Shown here: in pieces, positions 1 to 5,746 of the stretch
Position numbering within the stretch: the first letter of the stretch is position 1
Layout: each line of letters begins with the position of its first letter
Assembly: GCA_003219495.1 (NCBI GenBank)
Contig: QHOZ01000034.1
Span: 1-11,465, forward strand
Reading direction: 5' to 3'
Source: Verrucomicrobiota bacterium
Lineage (GTDB): Bacteria; Verrucomicrobiota; Verrucomicrobiae; Chthoniobacterales; UBA10450
DNA: 11,465 nucleotides
Notes under the pieces: generated by a model
What the model saw: only the letters and a program-made list of their open reading frames with translations
Told to the model about the DNA's origin: nothing
Database searches by the model: none
Position numbers and translations under genes: made by a program

Positions 1-168
1 TTCGCTCTTCGGGAAATCGTTGCCGACGATGCCGACTAAATTCACCGGCGAAAAATAACTCGCGGCCGTCGCGGCATACGACGCCGAGCCGCCTAACAAA
101 TCGGTGTGTTCTTCGACCGGCGTTTTCACCGTGTCGAGTGCGATGGAACCGAGAACGAGAAGACTCAT
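1..168 (-). CDS. PfkB-family sugar kinase, N-terminal fragment (cut by window edge)
   Basis: Only the first 56 codons lie in the window; the rest continues past position 1. The peptide opens MSLLVLGSIALDTV, a first Rossmann-like strand ending in a conserved Asp. A Gly-Gly motif follows (GGSASYAATAASYF, residues 26-40), then NLVGIVGNDFP (43-53). This order (G-x-[IV]-x-x-D, then GG-x-x-x-x-A, then VG-x-D) is the substrate-binding N terminus of ribokinase/PfkB kinases, which phosphorylate sugars or nucleosides with ATP. The ATP site and catalytic Asp lie outside the window, so the substrate cannot be named. The ATG at 166-168 is the first residue of the conserved strand and fits the family N terminus. 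The gene lies 42 bp after thiE on the same strand and may be the last gene of that transcription unit. Confidence 0.82.
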   Translation of the reverse strand, partial: MSLLVLGSIALDTVKTPVEEHTDLLGGSASYAATAASYFSPVNLVGIVGNDFPKSE

Positions 169-171
169 GAT

Positions 172-210
172 CGCAAAGTAGAAATTAGAAAGGAGAAAGT
201 AGAAATGACA
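172..210. repeat. Short A/G-rich intergenic direct repeat
   Basis: The gap between thiE and the PfkB-type gene contains the word AGTAGAAAT twice, at about 178-186 and 199-207, separated by TAGAAAGGAGAA. The tract is almost pure purine on the plus strand (pyrimidine on the coding strand). It may be slipped-strand or simple-sequence expansion in a short intergenic gap. No hairpin or ribosome binding site of note is visible in it for the minus-strand gene. No function is inferred. Confidence 0.4.
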
Positions 211-843
211 TTAGCCTTCGGGATTGAGCATAGCTTTGCATGCGCGCGCATATTTCGCGATGTCGGGCGCTTTGAGCAAACCGGAAACGATCGCGATGCG
301 CTTTGCGCCCGCGGCCAGGACTTCGCCGAGATTGTCGATCTTGATTCCGCCGATGCAAAAGATCGGGACGGTAACTTCGTTGTGAACGCGTTTGATTCCT
401 GTCAGTCCAACCGGCTGGTAGTCCGGCTTGGTTGGAGTCGCAAAAATTGGACCGAACCCGATGTAATCCGCGCCTTCCTGTTGCGCGGCGGTCGCTTGCT
501 CCAAACTGTGCGTTGATTTTCCGACAATGACTTTACGGGCCGCTTTCTTTCGCGAGTGGGCAATTGAATCGTCATCCTGGCCAACGTGCACGCCTTCGAT
601 TTCAATCTGCGCTGCAACTTCCGCGTAATCGTTGACGATCAGTGGAATTCCGGCGGGCGAAGTGATCGCGTGCAATTTGCCGGCAAGATCGACAATCTCG
701 GCAACGGAAGATTTCTTTGCGCGGAGTTGGATTAGATCGACACCGCCGTCGATCATCGATTGGGTCACACGCTCGACGTCCGTCGCCGCAACGTAATTCA
801 GATCAATAAATCCGTAGAGACGGCAATCTGTGAGATTTTTCAC
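211..843 (-). CDS. thiE: Thiamine-phosphate synthase ThiE
   Basis: This cytosolic TIM-barrel enzyme joins HMP-pyrophosphate and thiazole phosphate to give thiamine monophosphate. At 210 residues it is of normal family length. Visible signatures in order are QLRAK (39-43), the metal/pyrophosphate loop IVNDYAEVA (69-77), GVHVGQDD (84-91), GKSTHS (108-113), DYIGFGPIFATPTKPD (126-141) with the TxTK thiazole-phosphate loop, the phosphate-binding IGGI (164-167), and IVSGLL near the C terminus (185-190). All are standard for ThiE, so it is probably active. The start is GTG (841-843), giving MKNLTDCRLYGFID; no strong Shine-Dalgarno sequence is seen and no in-frame ATG fits better. It follows accC on the same strand across a 99-bp gap filled by a folded repeat, so co-transcription is possible but may be attenuated there. 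The only neighbouring vitamin or cofactor genes are accB and accC. Confidence 0.95.
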   Translation of the reverse strand: MKNLTDCRLYGFIDLNYVAATDVERVTQSMIDGGVDLIQLRAKKSSVAEIVDLAGKLHAITSPAGIPLIVNDYAEVAAQIEIEGVHVGQDDDSIAHSRKKAARKVIVGKSTHSLEQATAAQQEGADYIGFGPIFATPTKPDYQPVGLTGIKRVHNEVTVPIFCIGGIKIDNLGEVLAAGAKRIAIVSGLLKAPDIAKYARACKAMLNPEG

Positions 844-853
844 GTTAAATATT

Positions 854-915
854 TGTAGCCACGGCCCTCCGGGCCGTTCTTCAATTGTCTGACGTCGCAG
901 AGCGACGTGGCTACA
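854..915. repeat. Palindromic intergenic repeat with 10-bp terminal inverted repeats and two inner hairpins
   Basis: The ends TGTAGCCACG (854-863) and CGTGGCTACA (906-915) are perfect inverted copies. Inside lie two perfect 7-bp hairpins with 3-nt loops: ACGGCCC-TCC-GGGCCGT (861-877) and ACGTCGC-AGA-GCGACGT (892-908). They share bases with the outer stem, so the element can fold either as one closed stem or as two separate hairpins. This is the architecture of REP/BIME-like or small MITE-like elements. It lies just downstream of accC on that gene's strand and could act as a terminator or mRNA-stabilising structure, although no T-tract follows it. Confidence 0.75.
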
Positions 916-924
916 CTCTACTCG

Positions 925-941
925 AGAGCAACGCGGCTACA
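925..941 (-). repeat. Second half-copy of the palindromic repeat
   Basis: On the minus strand, 941 to 925 reads TGTAGCCGCGTTGCTCT and 915 to 899 reads TGTAGCCACGTCGCTCT. These are two direct copies, 26 bp apart, matching at 15 of 17 positions. The first copy starts 2 bp after the accC stop codon and lacks the rest of the palindrome, so it looks like a truncated or duplicated end of the 854-915 element. Confidence 0.6.
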
Positions 942-942
942 C

Positions 943-2328
943 CTACTCGTGCAAGTGAACCGACGGCGGCACAAGCTTGAAGTCTTTCGAGCTCATCACG
1001 CGCTCGACGAAGCCGGTGTCGTATTTGCCTGCTCGAAATTCGCCGCTGCGCATAATCGCGGCGTGAAACGGCACGGTCGTTTTGATTCCGGTCACGTAAT
1101 ATTCGTCGAGAGCGCGCCGCATCCGGTTGATCGCCGAGTCGCGCGTCGCGCCGACGGTGATGATTTTTCCAATCATGGAATCGTAATACGACGGGACGAT
1201 GTAGCCGGTGTAGGCGTGCGAGTCGATGCGAACGCCACGGCCACCGGGCGCGTAATAAAAATTAATGCGGCCCGGCGATGGCTGGAAATTGTTCGCCGGA
1301 TCTTCGGCGTTGATGCGGCATTGAATCGCATGCGACTGCGGCCGGGCACGCACGATGTGTTTTGAAAGATGCTCGCCGGCCGCGATGCGGATTTGTTCCT
1401 TCACCAGATCGCACCCGAAAGATTCCTCGGTGATCGTATGCTCCACCTGGATGCGAGTGTTCATCTCCATGAAATAAAAACGTCGATCGTCATCGACGAG
1501 GAACTCGATCGTGCCGGCATTCACGTAACCGATGGCCTTCGCGAGTTTCACCGCCGCGTTTCCCATTTTCTTGCGCAGCGCCGGCGTCAAAAACGGCGAT
1601 GGACATTCCTCGATCACCTTTTGGTTGCGGCGTTGAATCGAGCAATCGCGCTCGCCGAGATGAATGATGTGGCCGTGGCTGTCGGCGATGATCTGAAATT
1701 CGATGTGGTGCGGATTTACGATCAGCTTCTCGATGTAAACGTCGGAATTTCCAAAAGCTTTGTCCGCTTCCATCCGCGCCGCGTGATAACCTTGAATTAA
1801 ACTCGATTCGTTTCGCGCCGCGCGCATGCCGCGACCGCCGCCGCCCGCGACGGCCTTGATCATCACCGGGTAACCAATTTTTTTCGCGACCTTCATCGCC
1901 TCTTTCTCGTCCGGAACGACACCGTCACTGCCGGGCGTGACCGGAACTCCAGCTTTGCGCGCGCAGGCGCGAGCGAGGTCTTTGTCGCCCATCTTTTGGA
2001 TCACGCCGGCAGGGGGTCCGATGAATTTAATTTTGCAGCTCTCGGCGACCTCGGCGAAGTGCGCGTTCTCGGCGAGAAATCCGTAGCCGGGATGAATCGC
2101 ATCCACGTCGCCAACTTCGGCGGCGCTCATGATCCGATCGATCTTCAAATAACTTTCCGAGCTGGGTGCCGCGCCGATGCAGATCGATTCGTCCGCGAGC
2201 TGCACGTGCAGTGAATCAACATCGACGTCGGAATAAACCGCGAGTGTGCGAATGCCGAGCTCTTTGCACGCGCGGATCACGCGCAGCGCGATTTCGCCAC
2301 GATTTGCGATGAGGACTTTCTCGAACAT
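943..2328 (-). CDS. accC: Biotin carboxylase subunit of acetyl-CoA carboxylase
   Basis: The protein (461 residues) carboxylates the biotin of AccB with ATP and bicarbonate, the first half-reaction of malonyl-CoA formation for fatty-acid synthesis. The start [16 protein letters not shown] (2-17) is diagnostic. [10 protein letters not shown] (79-88), the ATP-grasp glycine loop GGGGRGMR (162-169), [15 protein letters not shown] (223-237) and [14 protein letters not shown] (288-301) follow. Glu288, Asn290, Arg292, Glu296 and Arg338 match the metal, bicarbonate and catalytic residues of the E. coli enzyme at the same numbers, so it should be active. One local change is HTIT where most relatives have HPVT, directly after the catalytic Glu. 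The length is slightly over the roughly 450 usual, through a short C-terminal tail. The start is ATG at 2326-2328. It lies 26 bp after accB, forming the usual accBC pair. Confidence 0.97.
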   Translation of the reverse strand: MFEKVLIANRGEIALRVIRACKELGIRTLAVYSDVDVDSLHVQLADESICIGAAPSSESYLKIDRIMSAAEVGDVDAIHPGYGFLAENAHFAEVAESCKIKFIGPPAGVIQKMGDKDLARACARKAGVPVTPGSDGVVPDEKEAMKVAKKIGYPVMIKAVAGGGGRGMRAARNESSLIQGYHAARMEADKAFGNSDVYIEKLIVNPHHIEFQIIADSHGHIIHLGERDCSIQRRNQKVIEECPSPFLTPALRKKMGNAAVKLAKAIGYVNAGTIEFLVDDDRRFYFMEMNTRIQVEHTITEESFGCDLVKEQIRIAAGEHLSKHIVRARPQSHAIQCRINAEDPANNFQPSPGRINFYYAPGGRGVRIDSHAYTGYIVPSYYDSMIGKIITVGATRDSAINRMRRALDEYYVTGIKTTVPFHAAIMRSGEFRAGKYDTGFVERVMSSKDFKLVPPSVHLHE

Positions 2329-2337
2329 CAGTTGAGA

Positions 2338-2355
2338 GTTGAGAGACCTCTCAAC
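2338..2355. repeat. Small inverted repeat in the accB-accC gap
   Basis: GTTGAGAG (2338-2345) is followed after 2 bases by its exact reverse complement CTCTCAAC (2348-2355). A further direct copy of GTTGAGAG sits at 2331-2338. The hairpin overlaps the end of the accB stop codon (TAG, minus strand, 2355-2357). It could tune relative expression of accB and accC, but it has no T-tract and is short. The function is unknown. Confidence 0.45.
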
Positions 2356-2798
2356 TAGCGAACTTTAAAAAGCGCCTGGCCAAATTGCACCGGCTTACTG
2401 TTTTCGGCCATGACCTCGGCGATGACTCCGTTCGTTTCCGCTTTGATCTCGTTCATCACTTTCATCGCCTCAATAATGCAGACCACCGTGTCTTCGGTCA
2501 CTTTGGTTCCAACATCGACGAAGGGCGCCGCGTCCGGCGAACCGGCGCGATAAAAAGTTCCGACCATCGGGGAAACAATGTCGCGCGTGTCCGAGGCGCC
2601 GGTTTCGGCAGCGGCTGGAGCTCCTTCCGCTCCGGCAGTTGATCCGTTTCCAACTGGCGCCGTTGAGGACACCACGATTGGCTGTTCGCCCAGCCCTTTG
2701 CACAATTTTAACCGGAAGCCGTCCTTCTCCATCTCAAAGACCGAGAGGTCGTTCTTCTTCATCAAATCGATGATCGCTTTTATGTCTTTGAGATCCAC
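2355..2798 (-). CDS. accB: Biotin carboxyl carrier protein of acetyl-CoA carboxylase
   Basis: The protein carries the biotin that shuttles CO2 from AccC to the carboxyltransferase. From the GTG at 2796-2798 it has 147 residues, normal for AccB. It begins with the typical N-terminal helix ([26 protein letters not shown]), followed by a Pro/Ala/Gly-rich linker (about residues 47-70) and the lipoyl/biotinyl domain with [20 protein letters not shown]. The biotinylation motif is EAMKVMNEI, with the target Lys at residue 113. An in-frame TTG at 2817-2819 would add 7 residues. I prefer the GTG because GGAG lies about 7 nt upstream of it, the result matches the family N terminus, and the candidate promoter would leave almost no leader for the TTG. 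It is the first gene of the accB-accC(-thiE-pfkB) run. Confidence 0.95.
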   Translation of the reverse strand: MDLKDIKAIIDLMKKNDLSVFEMEKDGFRLKLCKGLGEQPIVVSSTAPVGNGSTAGAEGAPAAAETGASDTRDIVSPMVGTFYRAGSPDAAPFVDVGTKVTEDTVVCIIEAMKVMNEIKAETNGVIAEVMAENSKPVQFGQALFKVR

Positions 2799-2831
2799 GC
2801 TAGAGCTCCGCTTGTTCAAAGTAAGGGGGGT

Positions 2832-2860
2832 AGGTAAAGCGGTTTTGCCTGGGAGGTCAA
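2832..2860 (-). promoter_or_regulatory. Candidate sigma70-type promoter for accB
   Basis: On the minus strand, TTGACC (2860 to 2855) is followed after exactly 17 bases by TTACCT (2837 to 2832). The -35 box is close to consensus; the -10 box is poor. Transcription would begin near 2825, giving a leader of about 27 nt before the GTG at 2798. The rest of the 2820-2906 gap holds a 5-bp stem hairpin (GGGAC at 2873-2877, GTCCC at 2883-2887) in a GC-rich stretch without a T-tract, and nothing else recognisable. Verrucomicrobial promoter rules are not well known, so this is tentative. Confidence 0.33.
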
Positions 2861-2906
2861 GTCTGTGCCCCTGGGACCGGCCGTCCCCGCCCGGGTAAAT
2901 GCGCTC

Positions 2907-3191
2907 TTATTCAGACCAAATACGGAACCGGCGCGCCACGAAAAATGAGCCGAATGTCGCCGGCAGGAGATATAGAAACAGGAATGGCAGAATGAGAGAC
3001 AATTGCTCGCGAAGATTCTCGCCGAGCGTGTTCTTGCCGGACAATGTGCCGGACGTAATTTCAAGCACGAGGAAAATCGCCATGGCCGTCGCCACCGTCG
3101 CCACTCGCCGCAATTGAATGCGGAAACGAAAGGCGTAACCGACTGCCGCGCCCAATACGCCACACAGAATTATCGGAATGAGAATCAGCAC
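2907..3191 (-). CDS. Small three-helix membrane protein, unknown function
   Basis: This 94-residue protein is not recognised as a named family. It has three hydrophobic segments: LILIPIILCGVLGAAVGYA (about 2-20), VATAMAIFLVLEITSGTL (about 33-50) and LSLILPFLFLYLLPATFGSF (about 64-83). Basic stretches (FRFRIQLRR after the first, ARRFRIW at the end) suggest their flanks face the cytoplasm. The hydrophobic pattern is much more protein-like than that of the competing antisense or other-frame readings, which supports coding. The start is GTG (3189-3191); no good Shine-Dalgarno sequence is seen. Its start overlaps by 14 bp the start of the divergent rluA-like gene, which is uncommon, so a shorter real start is possible. 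It lies upstream of accB on the same strand with an 87-bp gap. Confidence 0.6.
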   Translation of the reverse strand: MLILIPIILCGVLGAAVGYAFRFRIQLRRVATVATAMAIFLVLEITSGTLSGKNTLGENLREQLSLILPFLFLYLLPATFGSFFVARRFRIWSE

Positions 3192-3954
3192 TGCTCATGT
3201 TTCGACGCATGAACCCGCGCCGCGCTTCAAAATAATCGACGAGAGCGACGAATACATCGTGGTGGATAAGCCGGCGTTTCTCTTGATGCATCCGACGAAG
3301 CCCGACCAGCGCACTACGCTTTGGAAACAATTGCGCGAGCTGCTCGCGTTCGAGATCGCGAACGGCGGGCAGGTTTCAATCGTGAACCGGCTCGATCGCG
3401 AAACGAGCGGCATCGTCCTCGTCGCGAAAACTTCCGCGGCCGCGCGGCGGTTCGGTTTGCTCATGCAAGATCGACAACTGCACAAAGAATATCTCGCGAT
3501 TGTCTGGGGCTGGCCGGATTGGGAAACGAAAACGGTCGACGCGCCGATGGATCGACAAGGAAAACACGAGCGCTCCGCGATTTGGTTGAAACAAACGATT
3601 CATCCGAAAGGCGCGGAAGCGGTGACGGAGTTCCGCGTCGAGCGACGCTTCAAGAGATCAAGCTCGAATGGAAATGAGTTCGCGTTGATTCGCGCGACTC
3701 CAAAAACGGGACGTACCCACCAGATCCGCGTTCATCTCGCGTCGCTCGGACATTCAATCGTTGGCGACAAGATTTATGGCCCGGACGAAAAGCTTTATCT
3801 CGAATTCATCGAGACCGGCTGGACGCCAAAGCTGGAACGACAATTACTTTTGCCGCGTCACGCGCTTCATGCGACGAGGCTCAAGATCGACAACGAACAG
3901 GACTGGAATGCCGAACTTCCGGGAGATCTCGCGCAGTTCATGCAGTCATCCTGA
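3178..3954 (+). CDS. RluA-family RNA pseudouridine synthase
   Basis: The enzyme converts specific uridines in rRNA or tRNA to pseudouridine. The 258-residue protein is a single catalytic domain with no N-terminal S4 domain, as in RluA or TruC rather than RluD. Motifs in order are EYIVVDKPAFLLMHP (25-39), the catalytic segment NRLDRETSGIVLVAKT (70-85) with Asp73 as nucleophile, LHKEYLAIVWG (101-111), and PKTGRTHQIRVHLASLGHSI (175-194) followed by GDKIYG. The usual HRLD His is Asn here (Asn70). The ATG at 3178 is the only in-frame start before the conserved region. The last codons and stop (CAG TCA TCC TGA) lie inside the inverted-repeat element that begins at 3945, so the natural C terminus may have been altered by its insertion. 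The target nucleotide cannot be told from sequence. Confidence 0.92.
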   Translation: MRISTAHVSTHEPAPRFKIIDESDEYIVVDKPAFLLMHPTKPDQRTTLWKQLRELLAFEIANGGQVSIVNRLDRETSGIVLVAKTSAAARRFGLLMQDRQLHKEYLAIVWGWPDWETKTVDAPMDRQGKHERSAIWLKQTIHPKGAEAVTEFRVERRFKRSSSNGNEFALIRATPKTGRTHQIRVHLASLGHSIVGDKIYGPDEKLYLEFIETGWTPKLERQLLLPRHALHATRLKIDNEQDWNAELPGDLAQFMQSS

Positions 3955-4053
3955 ACGAAGTGAAGGACCTCTCATAAACTTCGTGGATCACACGATTTAC
4001 TCTGTGTGACGCAAGCTCCGAGTGGGAGGTCTCTCGCGTCCGCTCGAGATGAC
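3945..4053. repeat. Imperfect long inverted repeat between convergent genes
   Basis: The left arm starts GTCATCCTGAACGAAGTGAA at 3945 and continues GGACCTC. The right arm, read on the minus strand from 4053, starts GTCATCTCGAGCGGACGCGA and continues GAGACCTC. The arms match over most of about 27 bases with scattered changes. The centre (about 3973-4025) holds a smaller hairpin, TCACAC (3988-3993) with GTGTGA (4004-4009). The layout is that of a non-autonomous palindromic repeat or MITE-like element. It lies between the 3' ends of the rluA-like gene and the DUF1801/YdeI gene, where it could serve as a two-way transcription stop. Its left end supplies the rluA-like stop codon. Confidence 0.65.
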
Positions 4054-4057
4054 GGAT

Positions 4058-4642
4058 CTACATGTAGCGCCAGCTTTGCGGTTTGCCCTGGCTCAACCAC
4101 TGAATCGCGGTTTTCAATCGGCGCTGGCGCGTTTCATCGCGCTTCGCGCCTGTGATCCACTCGACGTATTCCTTTTTGCGGCTGTAGCTGAAGTTCTCGA
4201 ACGTCTTCTTCGCTTTCGCATTTTTCGCCAAGGCCGCTTTGAGATCGGCCGGAACTGTGATCTTTTGCTTCCCGCGCGGCGCGCGCTTTTTTTGCACGCC
4301 GCGATCGTTTAGCTCGGCCGCTTTCTTGATGCAGCCAACGATTTCTCTGTCGCTCGGCAAATCTTTCGTCGACGTGATTCGTCCGAAGTGTCCCATCGCC
4401 CCTTCGTTTTCTTTGCCGAAGAGCAGTTCGCCTTTCCAAAAACCAAACACTGCGTGCTGCTTGAAGGACGCCATCAAACACATCGGTCCTTTGTGATCGA
4501 AAAACGGCCCGCCCCAACGAATCGTTTCTTCGACCTCGGGACAAGCCTTGTGCACGAGCTTGCGCAAATGCGTCAGGATAGGGCGCGCGAACGGCTGCGC
4601 CTTCTTAATATAATCGTCAACGCGTCGATCTTTTTTGGCCAT
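4058..4642 (-). CDS. DUF1801 / YdeI-OmpD-associated family protein
   Basis: This 194-residue protein has two family regions. The first (about 1-110) resembles DUF1801/YdhG-like proteins: DYIKKAQPFARPILTHLRKL, then CPEVEETIRWGGPFFDHKG and AVFGFWKGELLFG. The second (about 127-188) is the YdeI/OmpD-associated signature: ITVPADLKAALAKN, KTFENFSYSRKKEYVEWI and AKRDETRQRRLKTAIQWL. Both families are common, and no reaction has been firmly assigned. E. coli YdeI is linked to bacteriocin and peptide stress, but that cannot be carried over with confidence. The protein is soluble and very basic. The ATG (4640-4642) has AAGG 5 bases upstream, and the gap to the preceding LABN gene is only 7 bp. It is therefore probably the last gene of the five-gene run, though it need not share the pathway. 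Confidence 0.88.
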   Translation of the reverse strand: MAKKDRRVDDYIKKAQPFARPILTHLRKLVHKACPEVEETIRWGGPFFDHKGPMCLMASFKQHAVFGFWKGELLFGKENEGAMGHFGRITSTKDLPSDREIVGCIKKAAELNDRGVQKKRAPRGKQKITVPADLKAALAKNAKAKKTFENFSYSRKKEYVEWITGAKRDETRQRRLKTAIQWLSQGKPQSWRYM

Positions 4643-4649
4643 AGTAACC

Positions 4650-5015
4650 TTACCCTTCTTCGCGCGGATGCTGCGACGACGTCGCGGCGGTGTAAGCGAG
4701 CTTGCGTTTTCGGATCAACATCAGGTTGCGAATGTAAATCGCTGAGTTCGGCAGGTAGGCGAGAATTCCAACCGGATCGCGGCGGGAAATAAAATAGAAA
4801 CACATGATGATGCTGCCCGCGATACTCCAATACCAAAACGAAACCGGGATCACGCTTTCACCCTGACGCTCGGAGGCGAGCCATTGCACGAGAAAGCGCA
4901 TCGAAAACGTTGCGTTCCCGATGAGGCCGATGATCACGAGATAATTCCAGTCCAGGCCAAAAACGCGATGTTCCTGGCCGAACCATGTCACCGCGATAAC
5001 GATTGATGTATTCAT
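4650..5015 (-). CDS. LABN-domain membrane protein (lipid-A-disaccharide synthase N-terminal domain-like)
   Basis: This 121-residue protein matches the small LABN domain, a helical membrane module known as the N-terminal part of some lipid-A-disaccharide synthases and as a free-standing protein. Visible signatures are RFLVQWLASER (40-50), SVIPVSFWYWS (54-64), RRDPVGI (78-84) and YIRNLMLI (94-101). Hydrophobic segments run at about 24-35, 57-75 and 81-101, so it should sit in the inner membrane with a basic cytoplasmic tail. There is no LpxB catalytic part. Its ATG overlaps the stop of the GT2 gene by 4 bp (ATGA, 5012-5015), implying translational coupling and probably a joint function. The LABN domain has no established catalytic role. 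I infer that it anchors or assists the neighbouring glycosyltransferase, or helps present its lipid acceptor. Confidence 0.85.
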   Translation of the reverse strand: MNTSIVIAVTWFGQEHRVFGLDWNYLVIIGLIGNATFSMRFLVQWLASERQGESVIPVSFWYWSIAGSIIMCFYFISRRDPVGILAYLPNSAIYIRNLMLIRKRKLAYTAATSSQHPREEG

Positions 5016-5746
5016 TGGTTGTTGAGCGATTCCGCAATTTCGTAACGCAATCTTCGCGATTTCATCCAGCGGACGGCAAGCAAATCGCGAAACGATTTAA
5101 ACAAACGGTTCCAAGCGCCGTAATGGCTCTGCCCCGCGCGGCGCGGATTGTTCGAGACCGGCACTTCGGTAACGGTGAACGCTTCGAGCTTGATCAACGT
5201 CGGCAGAAATCGATGCGCCCCGTTGAAAAACTTCACGTTCGCGATGCATTCACGCTTGAAGACGCGATAAGTGCAGCCCGCGTCGGAAATGTTTTCGCCG
5301 GATAATTTGTTCCGGACCGCGTTTGCGATGCGCGACGAAACAATTCGCAGCCAGCTGTCCCCTTCGCCACGCGATTCGACGCGCGTGCCGCAAACGCAAT
5401 CGTACCCGCGCAGCGCTTGCATCATCGCCGGCAAATCTTTCGGATCGTTCTGAAGATCGGCATCGAGCGTGGCGATGTAACGGCCGCGGGAGATTTGCAT
5501 TCCCGCCCAGCTCGCGGCCGATTCGCCGCAATTGAATTTGAAACGTTGCGCGCGCAGACGCGGATCGTTCGCGCTCAACTCCTGCAACACGCGCCACGAA
5601 TCGTCGCTGCTGCAATCGTCCGTGATCACCACTTCATAATCGATCCGAAGCGGATCGAGCGCTGCGTGAATCGCCTCCAGAAGCGGCCTGAGATTGTCTG
5701 CTTCGTTGTGACACGGAATGACAACGCTCAGCTCCGGCGTCGTCAT
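5012..5746 (-). CDS. GT2-family glycosyltransferase (DPM1/ArnC-like, soluble)
   Basis: This 244-residue GT-A fold transferase moves a sugar from a nucleotide donor, probably to a polyprenyl phosphate or lipid acceptor. Motifs are LSVVIPCHNEADNLRPLL (6-23), the nucleotide-binding DDCSSDDS (43-50), the metal-binding DADLQNDP (95-102), and DAGCTYRVFKRE (155-166), typical of the dolichyl-phosphate-mannose synthase/ArnC group. The SHYG at 207-210 is also group-typical. Unlike ArnC or GtrB it has no C-terminal membrane helices and ends at RRLRYEIAESLNNQ, so it needs another route to the membrane. The coupled LABN protein could provide that. It is joined by 4-bp ATGA overlaps to the aminotransferase upstream (5743-5746) and the LABN gene downstream. 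The donor sugar is not readable from sequence; by context it may be the amino sugar made by the two upstream genes. Confidence 0.92.
   Translation of the reverse strand: MTTPELSVVIPCHNEADNLRPLLEAIHAALDPLRIDYEVVITDDCSSDDSWRVLQELSANDPRLRAQRFKFNCGESAASWAGMQISRGRYIATLDADLQNDPKDLPAMMQALRGYDCVCGTRVESRGEGDSWLRIVSSRIANAVRNKLSGENISDAGCTYRVFKRECIANVKFFNGAHRFLPTLIKLEAFTVTEVPVSNNPRRAGQSHYGAWNRLFKSFRDLLAVRWMKSRRLRYEIAESLNNQ

Noticed and set aside
907..1365. Plus-strand open frames antisense to accC (907-1365 and 1369-1800)
   Set aside because: They are antisense to well-conserved biotin carboxylase, and their products are Arg/Asp/Val-rich without family motifs.
2873..2887. GGGAC/GTCCC hairpin as a terminator of the small membrane-protein gene
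   Set aside because: The stem is only 5 bp, with no T-tract on either strand in a GC-rich stretch where such pairs arise easily. It is mentioned only as part of the gap content.
2816..3163. Alternative 115-codon minus-strand frame overlapping the small membrane protein
   Set aside because: Its product is Cys/Arg/Ser-rich with no coherent hydrophobic segments, and it overruns the accB promoter region. The 94-codon frame has three clean membrane helices.
4650..5015. Calling the small membrane protein lpxB
   Set aside because: Only the N-terminal LABN module is present. The entire catalytic glycosyltransferase part of LpxB is missing.
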